Positions 49,201-61,915 of a DNA stretch of 64,000 bases are shown piece by piece. Within the stretch, counting starts at the first letter, position 1, and each line of letters begins with the position of its first letter. Position numbers and translations under genes: made by a program. The stretch is taken from positions 45,904,840-45,968,839 of the forward strand of contig CM019218.1 in NCBI GenBank assembly GCA_009741485.1, read 5' to 3'. Source of the DNA: Malurus cyaneus samueli (taxonomy: Eukaryota; Chordata; Aves; Passeriformes; Maluridae). Under the pieces are notes generated by a model, which had not been told where the DNA came from, made no database searches, and saw only the letters and a program-made list of their open reading frames with translations.

Positions 49201-51806
49201 GTTTTTTCATTTGCTAGAGACATTTGTTCTTGCAGCTGACCATGTGCAGGAGAATTTGCTCATGTTCCAGGAAAGGACAGCTGCATCACAAATTACCTTA
49301 AACCTCCTTGCTCCAGGGATTATGTGGGTACAGTGAAGTGTGTGTATCCTAGGGCAGGGGTCTTTTCTTTCTATAAACAGAATTATTAACCTCTTATTTA
49401 CCAAAAGTGTTTATAAACTCAGCAATGGAGACAGTTTGGATATCACTAGTCATTTCTGCCTGGTAATAATTTTTTGGAAGGTCCATGCATTTACACTCAC
49501 AGGCTGGTTTTCTTGACTACTTTTTTCCATGAATTACATCTGCCACTCCCTACCTGTCCTTAGGGGACACCACGCACCTCATGGGGCTGACTGCATGTAG
49601 AACTGATGGCTCCAGCCCCTCTTTGCCAGGTTCCCCTTCTTGGATCCTGTTACAGTAAGCTCCCAGAGGTCTTCCAGCACCCTTACTGAGATATCTCCAC
49701 AGTAATTATGCCAAGCACATCTTGGCTCTCAGCATACTTATCTTGGCATTTACAGAAGGTGAAGGAGCATAATTAAAGCCAGAGACAATCCAGATAAACA
49801 TTTCCATCTCTAAATGTGTAAGCATCAGTGTAGCAAAACTAAAACGATAGAAAGGAATCTAAGTGCAGACAGCAAGAACTGCCATCAGCTGACTACTGAC
49901 TGTTCAGCACCAAGGAGAAAGGGAAAGATCTTGAGAACAGCTCCAATGAGATTACCAACTTTTCACAAATCTAAGCTGTGATGAAGACTTAGCTCTATGA
50001 ACCCTCAAGACCTACATTCCAGCTCTTTGAAATTGACTCCTTTAGTCTTCTGTTTTTCTCCTTTTATGTTTTCCTTTAAAGCAGGCATTTTCAACAGAAA
50101 GAGGCTTTTTACATGTACCTCATGTAAAATTCTTTTGCCTGCCTCCGGCTGGTAACCATGTACTACCTTTGCACTCGTGTCCTAAACCCAGCTCCTGCAC
50201 TCTGACACTGCAGCAAATCCTCTGCTACTACAGACAGCCCTATCCATTTTCAAGAGCAGAGGTCATGGCTCACTCCCCTCAAAGTTCTTCTCTCTATTTA
50301 AAGCATCACAGTAGATGAGAAGTTGACACATCTAACTCATGCACAAACATGCTCATTGTACAAAATATGTATCTACAAATAATAAAGCTAAACCAAGAAT
50401 TAAAATAGCATAAAGGGAGCTTAATAGGATCCCTCCATGGAGACTTCTCTCAATGATGCAAACATTTGTGCAACTAAAAAATGTATCTTCAGTCTAACTT
50501 TAAATAGAACTTGAGGGGAAGTTTCGGGCATTCTCCAGCTCTTCTTTTGCAACTGGATGCCAATAAAGAGGATTGGAAACACACATCAATTGAAAACCTG
50601 AACCATAAGAGATACTGTGCAGATTAAAAAAAAAAACTAAATTGAATATATGTCCATATCTCTTCATAGGAATCCCTCTTAGTGCCTATTAATCAGTCTC
50701 ATTTTTTTTAAGGCAGCTAAAATCTCTTGTGTAGACACCAACAGAGACCCAAGTACAGAACAGATTTAGGAAGACATTTTTTTACATGCAGAAAGCATAA
50801 TAGCAATATCCTCCTCAAACTTAGAAATTTGATTCCAGCTGTCAAGACAAAAATGAATGGCTGCTTCTTTTTAAAATACAAATAGAAAGCCTATGAAACA
50901 ACCCCCAAAACAACCATAGGCAGCTTCTTACTAATGGAAGTTATTTTCAGAATTCTTAATCAGAAGCTGCCCTGATAAAAGTACTTGTGACCCTCCGTGT
51001 TCAGTGGCACAATGTGATTTGGCAACACTTTGACTGTCCTGTGCAAAGCCAAACACTTCCTACATAATCCACATAATCCAGTGCTTAATTTTCAGGCCAC
51101 TCTTCCATTCATAATACTCATTAGCCACAACTTTGAGCTGTTTGCATACATCTCATCATTTCCAGATCTTACCTAATAAAAGTAGGGATATTACTACATG
51201 TTAACTCATCAAAGCTTTCACAAGTATAAGCTATAGCATCCTTCTAGGAAGTGTTACCATTTGTTCCATAACTTTCCCTCTGATTCCAAGCTGCATTATC
51301 ACTGTGATGCTTTTATCTAGGATGTATATTGCATTACACCCCTAGGAGTCAGGGGTTAGATATTGCTGGGAAAACTATGCAGCACAAATTCCTGAAGTGT
51401 ACTGGCAGCCCAGAGCCACATCAAAACCAGTCTAAAAATAAGTCAATTTGCTTTGGTCCAGAAGGCAAAGTACCAACACCAGCTCCTTGAAATAATCTTC
51501 CTTCCACATTACCAAACAAGCCAGAATCTGCCAAAGAAGGAAGAAGAAATCACTGCTCTTACAAACCTGAAGGTGTATTTGAAACTAAAATATCTGTTGT
51601 GCCCCTGATATTAGATTCTCATCCTGTTTTTATGCCATCACAGAATCCTGCCGCTCACCATCTGAGGCTGTCTGTAGGCTATATACAAAGTTCTCTCTTA
51701 AGAAATCACAAAAACCAAGCTGGAAACAAGTAGACCAGATAATTTCTTGGTCTCTTAACCTTACTTTCTCCCTCTTTTTCGTGATGCACGTACAAACATC
51801 TCTCTT
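46251..51806. other. Noncoding stretch, no gene seen
   Basis: Roughly 5.5 kb without a supportable exon or recognisable repeat. Short frames around 48636-48896 and 49003-49336 overlap on both strands. The 49060-49200 part is more GC- and CpG-rich than its surroundings and contains CACGTG at about 49155, but shows no exon boundaries. Confidence 0.45.
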
Positions 51807-51883
51807 AAAAAAAAAAAAAAACAAAACAAAAAAACCCACACCAAAGCAGACCCCAAAAAACAACCAACACCAAAACAAACCAC
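51807..51883 (+). repeat. A/C-rich low-complexity tract
   Basis: It begins with about 14 A and continues as CAAAACAAAAAAACCC and CCAACACCAAAACAAACC words. It produces the Phe/Gly/Val-rich spurious minus frame at 51630-51878. Confidence 0.85.
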
Positions 51884-52036
51884 ATTTGTACTAGAATTTT
51901 TTGTGTACCCGTATGGGTTAGAGAAAAGTCTTCAGCTTTTCTCATCACTGCTTTTCACTGCAGCATTTAGAGAAGTTCAAGACACTGGGTGGTGCCAGCC
52001 CTGTTAGCATTGCTTTTTAAGTTTGCTTTTTACTGG

Positions 52037-52078
52037 GAAGTACGGAATAGGGAATATGAAGTACGGAACAGGGAATAT
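52037..52078 (+). repeat. Two-copy 21-base tandem repeat
   Basis: GAAGTACGGAATAGGGAATAT is followed immediately by the same 21 bases with one substitution. The duplication is recent or well preserved and is not part of a gene. Confidence 0.9.
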
Positions 52079-53855
52079 CTTCTGTCCTGGGGCGGAGTAC
52101 CCACCACCCTTGCCAAAACTGCCAAATCCAATTCTTCTACCACCAAAACAGAACATCTGCAAGGAGACCAAGCTGTATCTGTTCTGCTTTTTACCTTTTA
52201 AAGGCTTTTTCTCCTCAGTTAAGTTGCATTAGTCCAACACAGATCAGCCTTCGCTTTTGTACAATCTTTGTGTACAGACTAAGTTTTTCTGGATACTTCT
52301 CTTGTGAAAATTCATATTTCCACTCATGCTAGAAATATTCCTTGATCAGTCCACAGTTTCCCACAAGCCTCCACAGTAGAAAAGGCCTACATGTCTCATT
52401 CTGTCAGTGTCATTTCCCTCTGTACAAGAAAGGGCCTCCCAAACAGCTGGCCCAGACTCCCATTTCCAGATAACTGCATTTCCTTACAAGTTCCCAAAAG
52501 CATGGAGAGGGACAAAATGTCCTCAAGCTCCTGCAAGAAGGGAAAAGGCTGTATTTCACCAAGGAACATAGTGTTTCCTCCACCCAAGGCAGAAAGAGAC
52601 ATGAGACTTCTGCAGCTGGACAGAGATCACTGCATGAATGAGACTAATGGAAACCTAATAGAATGGGTTTCACTTCCTAAGAAAGTCTTAAGGGGTGAGG
52701 AAGAGGGAAGAGATAGAGATTAATTTATTCTTTTTCCTCTCCTAGATACTTTGGAATTAGGAAGAAAACAGTTGCTCTTTGGGATGCCAAAGAGCCTGAA
52801 GTTCACACTTTAGGTGCATTTGTTACATGAACAGGCAGTTTTACATTTAAGAAGCAGAAGCCATAGAATGTGTGATGACTTTTGTTCCCAGGAAAGAGCC
52901 TCACGGGATCAGGATGTTAATGACCCTCCCAGACAGCTCTGATGGAAAGCAGTGGCAGAGGCTCTTCACTGCACATCCAGTACATTTCAGCAGGACAGAT
53001 CGACTGGGGCTGCTTCTCCACATCTCTCATAGTTAAACAAATCAAAGTTCAAAACCTCCTTAGTGTTGATGATATAGTTTGATATCAAAACAATAAAATG
53101 TACTCCACTTGCTTTTTACTTCCTCTTAGTCTTGCTTAGCATGCTTTACTTGAGGAAAGAAAAAGGACTGTCCCAATACAAAGCATTTGAAACCACAAAA
53201 GAAATTCCTACCAAAATAGCACCTCTCAGCTTTTATCTCTTTTCCATCACTAGGTCTAAAACAAAGATTCATTTTTAAGTGTTTAGACTCTCTGAAGAGA
53301 AAAAAAAATAGGGCTGAAAGAGTTAAAGAGTTTATTGTGCTTTTACACATTTTAAGAGATCATCTTTCAACAATGTCAGTAAAATCAGCATGTAGCCTTA
53401 ATTTTCTATGGTTGAACCTTGAACGTGAATCATTATATTACAATGTACTTATTGATTTCAACAGGAAGAGGATTAAGCCCAGAAAATCAGGTTAGGAACC
53501 TGAAACTGGACTGAAGAAAATGGAATTTTTCTGGTACTAAAAACTTCTTACGTTATGTAAAATACATTAGAATTTTAAATATGAGATTTGGCCATTTGGA
53601 AAATATTCTTAACATCTTGAACTCAGCAGAGTTGTGACAAGGTCAGTGAACTGTAAATCCAATTAATAACCAGTGCTTTGAATAAAAACCCCCTATTACT
53701 ACACATATTCGATGGCAATATCTGACTTTACCTACTTGCACAAAAATACATAGAAATGAACAGAGCTTTAATGGAATTTTCAGCAGGTATAAAGAGAAGG
53801 CACCTGTGACCACTGAGCGCTATTTGTTGGCCACCAGTACCACTTTACCGTTGTC
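52079..53855. other. Noncoding stretch, no gene seen
   Basis: A plus frame of 110 codons (52391-52723) is largely hydrophilic and unrecognised. There are no paired splice signals around it. Nothing else stands out. Confidence 0.45.
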
Positions 53856-53878
53856 TGCATGTATGTAACATACATGCA
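53856..53878. repeat. Near-perfect 23-base palindrome
   Basis: TGCATGTATGT and its exact reverse complement are separated by a single A. The palindrome is built from CATGTATG words, so it may have arisen from a short TGCA/TATG simple repeat. Confidence 0.85.
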
Positions 53879-54835
53879 CATAGAGTAAAAGTGCATATAC
53901 TCTTCAAGTACAAGCAGGGTATCAAATAATCTGAATCTATTTTTTAGTTTCCTTGTTTTTAGGAGTATTTTCAATTACCTGCTTATTGGGAGTGCCAGGC
54001 TAACTTGACCATAGGTTCTGGCACTTGCTCCTGCTTGTCCCTCCCACCACCACTTAACTGCTGGAGAGCAAGTAACTCAGATTTCAGCTGCACATCTATT
54101 AACCCTCCATGCATTGCTGTTTGCTAGAGCTGGTGGCAGCAGCCCACTCCCCAAATAATTTACCCAGAAGCTTCTCTTGTAAAAATTCTTTTGTTTTTGA
54201 AAGTTTACAGTATAGACAAGCAAATAATTTGGACAGAAATTTTCTGTACTGGACATGGTCCTCCCTAAGTTTGCAGTATGTGCTACTGAAGATTCCACAT
54301 CCAAAAACCGTTTCCTGATTGCTCTGAATAAGGCTTTTCTTGTACAGAGAACAGCAGTATCTCAAAGAGTGTGCTGCAAAGATCTCCAAATGCTTTGAAC
54401 TTCAAATGAACTGGTAACAAAAACAAGCTCTAAGCACTGAACAAGTCACATACTTCGGTGAGTAAGCAAACAACTCACTGAAATTTCCAACTTATTACAA
54501 ATACTTAAATCAGAATTAGCTGTGCCAGAGAAGAGAGAAATTAATTTGTTAAACTTTAGCGGGTAGCACATTGATGCAAATAACTCCTGTGGTATTTTGT
54601 CAGTCTAAAATGAAGCAGTTTGGGGCAAACATAAAAGGCTGGTAATAATATTTTGAGCTGTACAAGGTAATTTGAACTAGAATATGGAAGTACTGGAAGT
54701 GACAAACCTTTCAGCAAGCAAAAGAATAAAAAGCAGCACGGATGAGAAATTAATCTAAATTCATAGTCACAAGGTATCTCTCCCCCAGGCAGCCCTCAGC
54801 TGCCTGAACACAGGTGCTGTTTGCTACCATCAGTG
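53879..54835. other. Noncoding stretch, nothing seen
   Basis: AT-leaning sequence with overlapping short frames near 54077-54389 on both strands. No feature is supported. Confidence 0.45.
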
Positions 54836-55740
54836 AATCACAAAATCACTGAATGTTTTGGATTGGAAGGAATCATTTCATTCCAACTTCCTTGCCTTGG
54901 ACAGGGACATCTTTCACCAGACCAGGTTGTTCAGAGCCCCATCCAACCTGGCCTTAAACATTTCCAGGGTTGGGGCATCCACAGCTTCTATGGGCAAACT
55001 GTGCCTCACCACCTTCAGAGGAAAGAATTTCTTTCTAGTATCTAATGTAAACTTCTTCTCCTTCAGCTTGAAGCCATTATCCCTTGTCCTGTCACTACAT
55101 GCTCTTGTGTCCCACTCCATCTTTTCTGCAGGTTCCCTTTAGGTAAGGAAGGACCACAAATAGTTCACCTCAGAGCTGTCTCTTCTCCAGGCTGAACAAA
55201 TCAAATTCTCTCAGCCTTCCCTTGTAGGAGAGGTGCTCCAGCCCTCTGATTATCTTTGTGGTCTCCTCTGGACTCACTCCAACAGCTCCATGTCCTTCCT
55301 GTGCTGGGACCCCAGAGCTGATGCAGCACTGCAGGTGGGGTCTCAGCAGAGCAGAGCAGAGGGGCAGAATCCCCTCCCTGCCCTGCTGCTCACAGTGCTT
55401 TGGATGCAACCCAGGACACTTTTGGCTTTCTGGGCTGTGGGTGCTCATGACTGGGTCATGTCCAGCCTCTCATCACCAGCACTCCCAAATCCTTTTGCAC
55501 AGGGCTGCTCTCCATCTGTTCATCCTCAGCCTGTGCTGATACTGGGGGGTGTCCTGACCCAGAGCAGGACCTTGCACTTGGTCTTGTTAAACCTCGTGAA
55601 GTTCCCATGGGCCACTTCTCGAGCTTGTCCAGGTTCCTCTGGGATGACCTTCTGTCCTTCAGGTGTGTCAACCACGCTACTCAGCTTGATGTCACCTGCA
55701 GATTTGCTGAGGGTGCTTTGATCTGTCCTTACTGGGTGAC
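54836..55740 (-). mobile_element. Longest CR1 LINE copy (partial RT and 3' tail)
   Basis: This minus-strand CR1 retains about 900 bases. From right to left on the plus strand it reads the second half of the reverse transcriptase, the region after it (GLEHLSYKGRLREFDLFSLE at about 55175-55230 and CSDRTRDNGFKLKEKKF near 55040-55090), and the 3' tail at about 54836-54900. The frame shifts at least twice. At about 55700 the catalytic FADD motif of CR1 reads SAGD, so two of its four residues are changed. The 5' half is absent. The copy is inactive. Confidence 0.95.
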
Positions 55741-58700
55741 AGGCCCTTTCTTGCACTGACCATGACTTATGTCCAGCTACCTGTTTCTCTATCAGCCCTC
55801 AGGCTGAGGTAGAAACAATCCTATTAATTTCCACTCCAGCAGTGCTTTGAGAGACCCAGGGAAACAGATCTATGGGATTCATACTGCTTTAAAAAACACA
55901 CACAGTGAGGGATAGTGCAAGCCTGGAGAAAGTGGTACTACCAGAGTACTACCAAGTCACAAGAGAAAAGGAAGATTTCTTGTTAAGCTGCAAAACTTGC
56001 CTTGTAAAAGAATGGACGGCACTAAGTTGGCACAGATAGCATGAAATTGTTTGGAGTAAATTGCAGTCTAAAGTAAGTCTGCACAAGTGCTTTAATTCCG
56101 TTTCTAATAATTCCACTATTAATAAGGTTAATAATGTGGTCACTTGGGAATAAGCCATTTGCACTGAATTCAAATGTTTAAAATTGCCATATGGAAATAC
56201 GCAAACATCACCACTCCCCACTTCCACAAAGCAACTTTCCAATCCTTTCCAAATAAATAGCAACTCAACCAACAAACCCACAATTTTCTTTGGATTTCAG
56301 CTCTCCAAGCTTAACATGACAGGTTTCCAGTGCCCTAAGGTACCATATTTCACTAGGGAGGAGACACAGGGTGGTGCTGGAGGAACACGAGCGAAGGTGA
56401 GAGCCATTTCAGCGAAGCCAGAATGGAGCAGGGTGTGGATCAGGAATGTTGATACCCAACTCAGTGTACCTATGACCAAAATGAAGCTTGGTGCAGAGAA
56501 CAGAACATTCAAGATCCACGAAGGTTACACCCAGGGCATCTTGTCTTGGAGCACAACTACCACACATTCCCCACCAGCAGCAAGCCTTCCACTCAAAGTA
56601 GAAGGCAGCAATAACAGAGTTTGCCACCCATTACTCAGTCATGCATGAAGTGGAGCATCTGAAAAATGTTGCTGCATTCTGGAAACACACTGCTCTTACT
56701 TGATATTGCTGTATAAGCATCAAACTATTTTATTTTAAAAGCCATGGTAAATTTATGAATGAAACTGTGCAAGAGGGATTTAATGAGAGATCCATAGCAA
56801 GTGTTCAGTGGTCTGGATGTTGCCTGCCACCAGGGTAGCATGAAATCATTTGATAATTAGACCATGGACATGCAGGATTAGCATACCTTAAAAATATAGG
56901 GCTACATTATTTTTATTTATATAACAGATGGATATTTTAAAAGGTCATGCATTTTTTTAATGAATGCAGCATCACGCCAGTGTTGACAGAAGATTTGGAA
57001 GGGCTACAATGTGGCCAAATCGAAAGCCTAAAAATGATACCTTCCCCCTGTGCTCCAGTCGTGGAGCCAAGAAAAAAACGTACAAATACTGTAAATTTCC
57101 TTCCAGAGACCAGTTTGAGTACAGCATCCATATGGCACTAGGCTTTATTTTCTTTAATTTCATGTAACTTACAGGTAATTACAAGACTCCCCTTATTTGA
57201 GCTCTCTGAAGGCCGCCACACCCCTTTTGCCCTACAACACATATCTATATTTTTATATTTTCTAGGTGAGTTTCACAATTTTCTGAAAGGGCACATTATC
57301 TTAAAGATCTTGGAAGCCAACAGCTTAGAAAGCAAGATCACCTGCAAATCTTAAGCCAACATCTATACAATGAAAGGTCTATAAAACAGAAATATGTTAA
57401 AATTCACTTACCTTACAGATCTTTTCCAGCTAATAGAAGACATTGTCATGGAAATAAACACATCAGATCTTTGCAAATTCAGCTGTGCTTTTCCATCTTG
57501 AACATTTTGCTGATGACAATGTCTGTCTTCAGCTCTAGAGATACAAGCATAGTTTTATAGCTGTCATACAAAATAAGTATACTTGGAGACATGCAGGGAA
57601 CGCCAAACAAGACAAATGACACTCCATTCAGCTTCATGCAAATAAAATATTACGATTCCTCACCTTGTATGAGGTGGTCAGATAAGATAGTGCCATAATT
57701 ACTATCAGCGTAGGTGATTTCTGAACCTATTGAGATATCTTTAACAATTAAAGGTGAATTTAATTCCAACTAATTTTAACAGTTCAACAGTGAGGTGTCA
57801 AACTGTATTTTGCCATCCAGGTTCTCTCCATAGTAAAAAGGAAAGATGATACATCTGAAGAATAAACGACAAATCAATCTTGAACCCTTATTTTTGAATG
57901 GGTTGAGTCACTCTCTGGATGCAGCTCTCTTTGGTGATGGATGGAGCCTGGACACCTGAGTTAGTTCAGATATCTGTGCCATGAACAGCTGATGTGAGCT
58001 GACATGATCTAAGCCTTGGTCAGAAGTCCACACAGAAAGCAGATCTGAGGGGGTGGCAGTCTGTCAGGTACTATTTCTAAAGAGGTTAGATGTCTTCATC
58101 AAACTAGGAAGGGGATTTTTCCAAACAATAACCATCTGCATAGCAGCTGTTACCTTGTTTTAATTATTCACAGCTATCCACTTGTACTGGGGAGAGAGAT
58201 GATGGTGTGGGCAGAGATAAGAGTGAGGGCAAAATGTTTTGAATGATTTTGGTCTGACTTCATGGGCTTGAGAACTGTCTGAGGGGGTGTAAGTTATTTC
58301 ACTTGTGACTAATAGTTCACGTTAAACTGCAACCCAGCAGACGCCAATATCTCAGATTAATTTACCAGGCAACACTGTCACTAATTAGAGGAAGCATTAC
58401 TCAAGAGGCCATTATCCTGAGCCCAAATCATGTACCAATAACCCCAGAGAGCAAACATTTGGAAATCACAATTGATATTATTGTATTTCTTTTTAAAGGC
58501 CTTTCTCAGGGGCTAGTATCCATAATATAGAAGAGCCCAGCTGCCAATTCTCTTATATTTTCCTGAGAAATACAGGCTGGGTAAGTTTGCTCTAGGTAAT
58601 GCAAATAAAGTGGGTTTTTAGAGGAGATGAAAATGAGCAATCAGCACCACACCAAACATGTCTCCATACTCAATACTAAACATTTTATATAAAGATGGAA

Positions 58701-60379
58701 AACTGCCTAGAATTAGAAACATTTTAATTCCTAGATTCAATGAAATGTAAGCCTGTGGTGTTTTCCCCCCTACATTAGGAATCATTTTTGTGAAGAAACT
58801 AGAACATACAAACACATGTGAGGAGAACAGGGTTATCAGGAAAGGACCAGAGTTCTGAGACTTGCAAAGAAATACTAAGAAACCTCACTTTCAAGCAGAT
58901 CAGTTTCAAACAAAGGACTTATTAAAAATAAAATAAAATTGTTTTAGGACATAGTCATTGTTACAGCCTAAGTATCTCCATCATGGAAGGGCCAGACAAA
59001 ACCCACATTGAAGTCCCTTTGGTTTCCAAAGATGTGAAACTACAAATAAGGAACAATCTTTTCCCAGCTGAGCTGCTCTGTGCATTAAATGCAGTGTAAG
59101 GTAAATACCCAGTAAGGGCCTGGGTGGCTTTGAAGCACTGCAGATGGGCTGAGGATGTGTGAAGGAATTTAACATGGATGCAGGATTAAAGTGCTTCCCC
59201 TGCCAAGCCAGAGGCAGTTTGGATGTTTCCCCTTGTTCCTCCCAGCATAAGGGAGGAATGTTTGCAAAACCAAAAGTAGGGACTTAAGATGATGTCTATT
59301 ATTTTACAATGGTGAAGTAGCAGCATCAGGAGGGTGTGATTACGCTTGTTGGATACATTTCTGTCGGCTTTCTCTCACTGCCTGCACTAACACTTCTCTT
59401 CAACCAAGAGCTGAAAAAGCATTCAAGATCCAAACTCAGAGCTACTGCCTTGAGCTGCAAGAAACAATGAGCTCTCTGCTCGAGTGGCAAGAGGAGGGAC
59501 CATGCTGCAGCACAGGGAAACACGGTCCTTGGCTTAATTCCTGTTCTGGTTCTGTCCCTCATGGTGGGATTTGGCACTTCACGACAAATATCATCTTGCT
59601 TGAGAGCAAAAGAAACATTAATTCCTGCCAGCTAGGATGGCATCTGATAGTGGGTAAACTAAGGAAGGTTGAACTTTTTTGAAGATGAACTTGATCTTGA
59701 AGATGTCAAAGCTCAAATTTTAGGCATGTAGTTTCAAGGATTTAACTCTGCTCAACGTCTTATGAACAGCATTATCTTCCCCCACGATTTCCAAAGGATG
59801 CAGTTCTCCCAAATTCTGTCCTTTCTCACTATGTAGAAGACAACTTTGAACAAGGAACTTCTGCAAAGTGAGTAGGGCCTGCACCAACAACAGGGAGAGC
59901 TTAAAAACACGTTTGGCCCCACATACTGAAGGGTGATCATCACTACACAAAAATTACTCAAAACACAGTCTACACATTGCATTCAAACTGAGGGTTAGTT
60001 GAGAAAAAATGTGGAAAGGGAATGTGCACAAATTTACCTTCCTTTTCCCCAGTTTTCACAGGATGGTCTGACAGTGTCAGAGTTGTGTTTTTACATTTGG
60101 ATGAACACAAGTGTTTTCCAATTTTTGTTTTGAGTAAAATTACATAGGCGATTTCTGAATTTCTGAGGATGAAAGTCAACTGTGATGAAATCAGAAAAAT
60201 ATGTAGATTTTTTAAAATCCATATGTAGGTTTTCCTGCTTGATGTGGTATAAGCAAACACTAAAATTACCCATGTACACTGCTGAAGAAAAATATTAGTA
60301 AATGTGTTTCATCACATGACAGTAAGCTGCTTTAGCAATGAGAGCAAAAGTAATTGTAACAAAATAAGACTTCCTGTTG
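55741..60379. other. Noncoding stretch, one candidate exon
   Basis: No gene is recognised. A plus frame of 154 codons (56184-56648) resembles nothing known. The segment 58130-58480 is non-repetitive with TTTAATTATTCACAGC and TCAGATTAATTTACC words and could be a conserved element. A splice-flanked segment at 57412-57534 is listed separately. Confidence 0.45.
57412..57534 (-). other. Splice-flanked 123-base candidate exon
   Basis: On the minus strand an acceptor (GCTTGTATCTCTAG) and a near-ideal donor (TGTAAG|GTAAGTG) bound 123 bases. One frame is open for about 40 codons (phase 2 in, phase 2 out) and starts AEDRHCHQQ. For a segment this size, one open frame of three is expected fairly often by chance. 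It lies 4 kb beyond the otogelin-family stop codon on the same strand, so it could belong to a separate downstream transcript. Confidence 0.25.
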
Positions 60380-61714
60380 TTTATTAGGTACTGTAAGAAT
60401 GAAATGTACAGTGTACAAAAGTAATATCAAAAATGTTCACATGATTGATTTTAACAATGCATTTTCCTTTGAATTAACTGCAGACAAGCAGCTTGTAAAG
60501 AAGTTATACGAAGATCTATTTACCATTATAGATCTCAAGTCTATCATTGCATCCTATCCACAGTGTTAATCTACAAAACAAAAGGTACTGAATTTTTGCT
60601 TAATCTCAGTGGCATTCATTAAAGAACAGAATAGTAACATTTGCTTAGAGAAGAAAAAAATTACTTCATTACAAAAACATTTAATTTTTCAAGTTCATTA
60701 AAAAATTGCTTTTGAAATTTTAAACCTTACAATTGTACATTTTCAGTTTCAAGCACTTTCCATAAACAGCTGCATCTACTTTACAGGTCACAGATTTTCA
60801 ATTTGGTTTTTCTTTGAGGCAGATATATAATCCTCATTTTCTTTTTCCTAATGAACTTTCTCATCTTTAAAATTAGTTTTAAACAACTTTCTCCTAAAGA
60901 GACAATTTAAGGATGGTTCATTTCATAAATGGAATTATTTCATTAAAGTTGTATCTATACAAAGGAATGTAAAATGGTTTTCATTTTTTAAATCTGTGTA
61001 TTTTCAGTTTATGTCATATTGTTTAGCAGAAAGATAAAGTGAATAATGACTAATCTAGACAACCTAAAGATATCTGATCTGCTCCATATCATGCCTACCA
61101 TAACTTTTTTCACTACAACATAAAATACACTAGAAAAACTGAAATTATTCCCAGGGAATATTACATATAGTTACCAGCAATGATTCAGTCATTAAAAAAA
61201 AAAAAAATCTTAAATTGAATTTCTTATACACTCTCTACTTAGCAACAAGAATATGATTTAAACTGAAAATTCTTCTCATGTTGTCCGAAGAATTTTTCTT
61301 AAATGTACATCAAATGTACTTGCACAATTACAATCCATTCAAAATATGACCTGCTGCCAGGTAAGTCAGGTAATGATGTAAAACTGGAATGGGAGCTTGA
61401 CAAAGAGTGGGCCAGCCTTCCAGAACAGAACAGATGGTGTTCTTTCTCTTTAGATGCCACTAATGTAAATCACCTTTAAGTTGGCACATATCACAAGAAC
61501 CCTTAAAACAACCCCTGTGAATGAAAATGAAGACAAATCACAAAAATTATGCAAAGCCATTCTTTAGAAATTTAGGAGAGTCCAAAAGTATTTGTGCTCT
61601 CTTTTGCATTAAACTGGTGAAATTAAGGGGATTGGCTATTGTATTTTAATAGACACACTATTAAAATTATGCTGTGAACAGCTGGGCTTGCCATTTTCTT
61701 CCCTTTTACATTTT
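60380..61714 (-). other. Probable 3' UTR of the otogelin-family gene
   Basis: This AT-rich segment follows the TAA stop at 61715-61717 on the minus strand. Candidate poly(A) signals on that strand are ATTAAA at 61645-61650 and AATAAA at 60380-60385, which would give UTRs of roughly 70-100 bases or 1.35 kb. The segment lacks repeats and coding frames. Its extent is inference. Confidence 0.45.
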
Positions 61715-61915
61715 TTAAGACCATTGGCAGGAACAATCTGTGGGCTCTTGGATAGAGTAGCTGACCCAGGTTGAGTTGCTGGTGCAATACAACTGCACAG
61801 TCCTTCTCTGCAGCCCGAGCTCCCTGCAGCACTTGCAGAACCTGGCGTAGGTGTTGATGTTGTAGTTGTAAATGCTGGCAGATGGGCACTTCCCGTCACA
61901 CGAAACAATGTTCAC
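61715..61915 (-). CDS. Otogelin-family protein, last coding exon (CTCK)
   Basis: The terminal exon encodes 66 residues and a TAA stop after a TTGTTCCCAG acceptor. It carries most of a C-terminal cystine-knot domain. The CDGKC motif gives the CxGxC ring, CKCC follows about 16 residues later, and CSC is near the end, which finishes CQWS. One N-glycosylation sequon (NST) is present. Family members are large secreted VWD-domain glycoproteins. Otogelin and otogelin-like occur in the acellular membranes of the inner ear, where the CTCK domain is thought to mediate dimerisation. The first codon (GTG, Val) joins in phase 0 to the preceding exon. I favour OTOGL; OTOG is the main alternative. Confidence 0.85.
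   Translation of the reverse strand: MNIVSCDGKCPSASIYNYNINTYARFCKCCRELGLQRRTVQLYCTSNSTWVSYSIQEPTDCSCQWS

Noticed and set aside
55233..55721. 162-codon plus-strand open frame
   Set aside because: It is the antisense shadow of the minus-strand CR1 copy.
56184..56648. 154-codon plus-strand open frame
   Set aside because: It overlaps two minus-strand frames of similar openness and resembles no known family.
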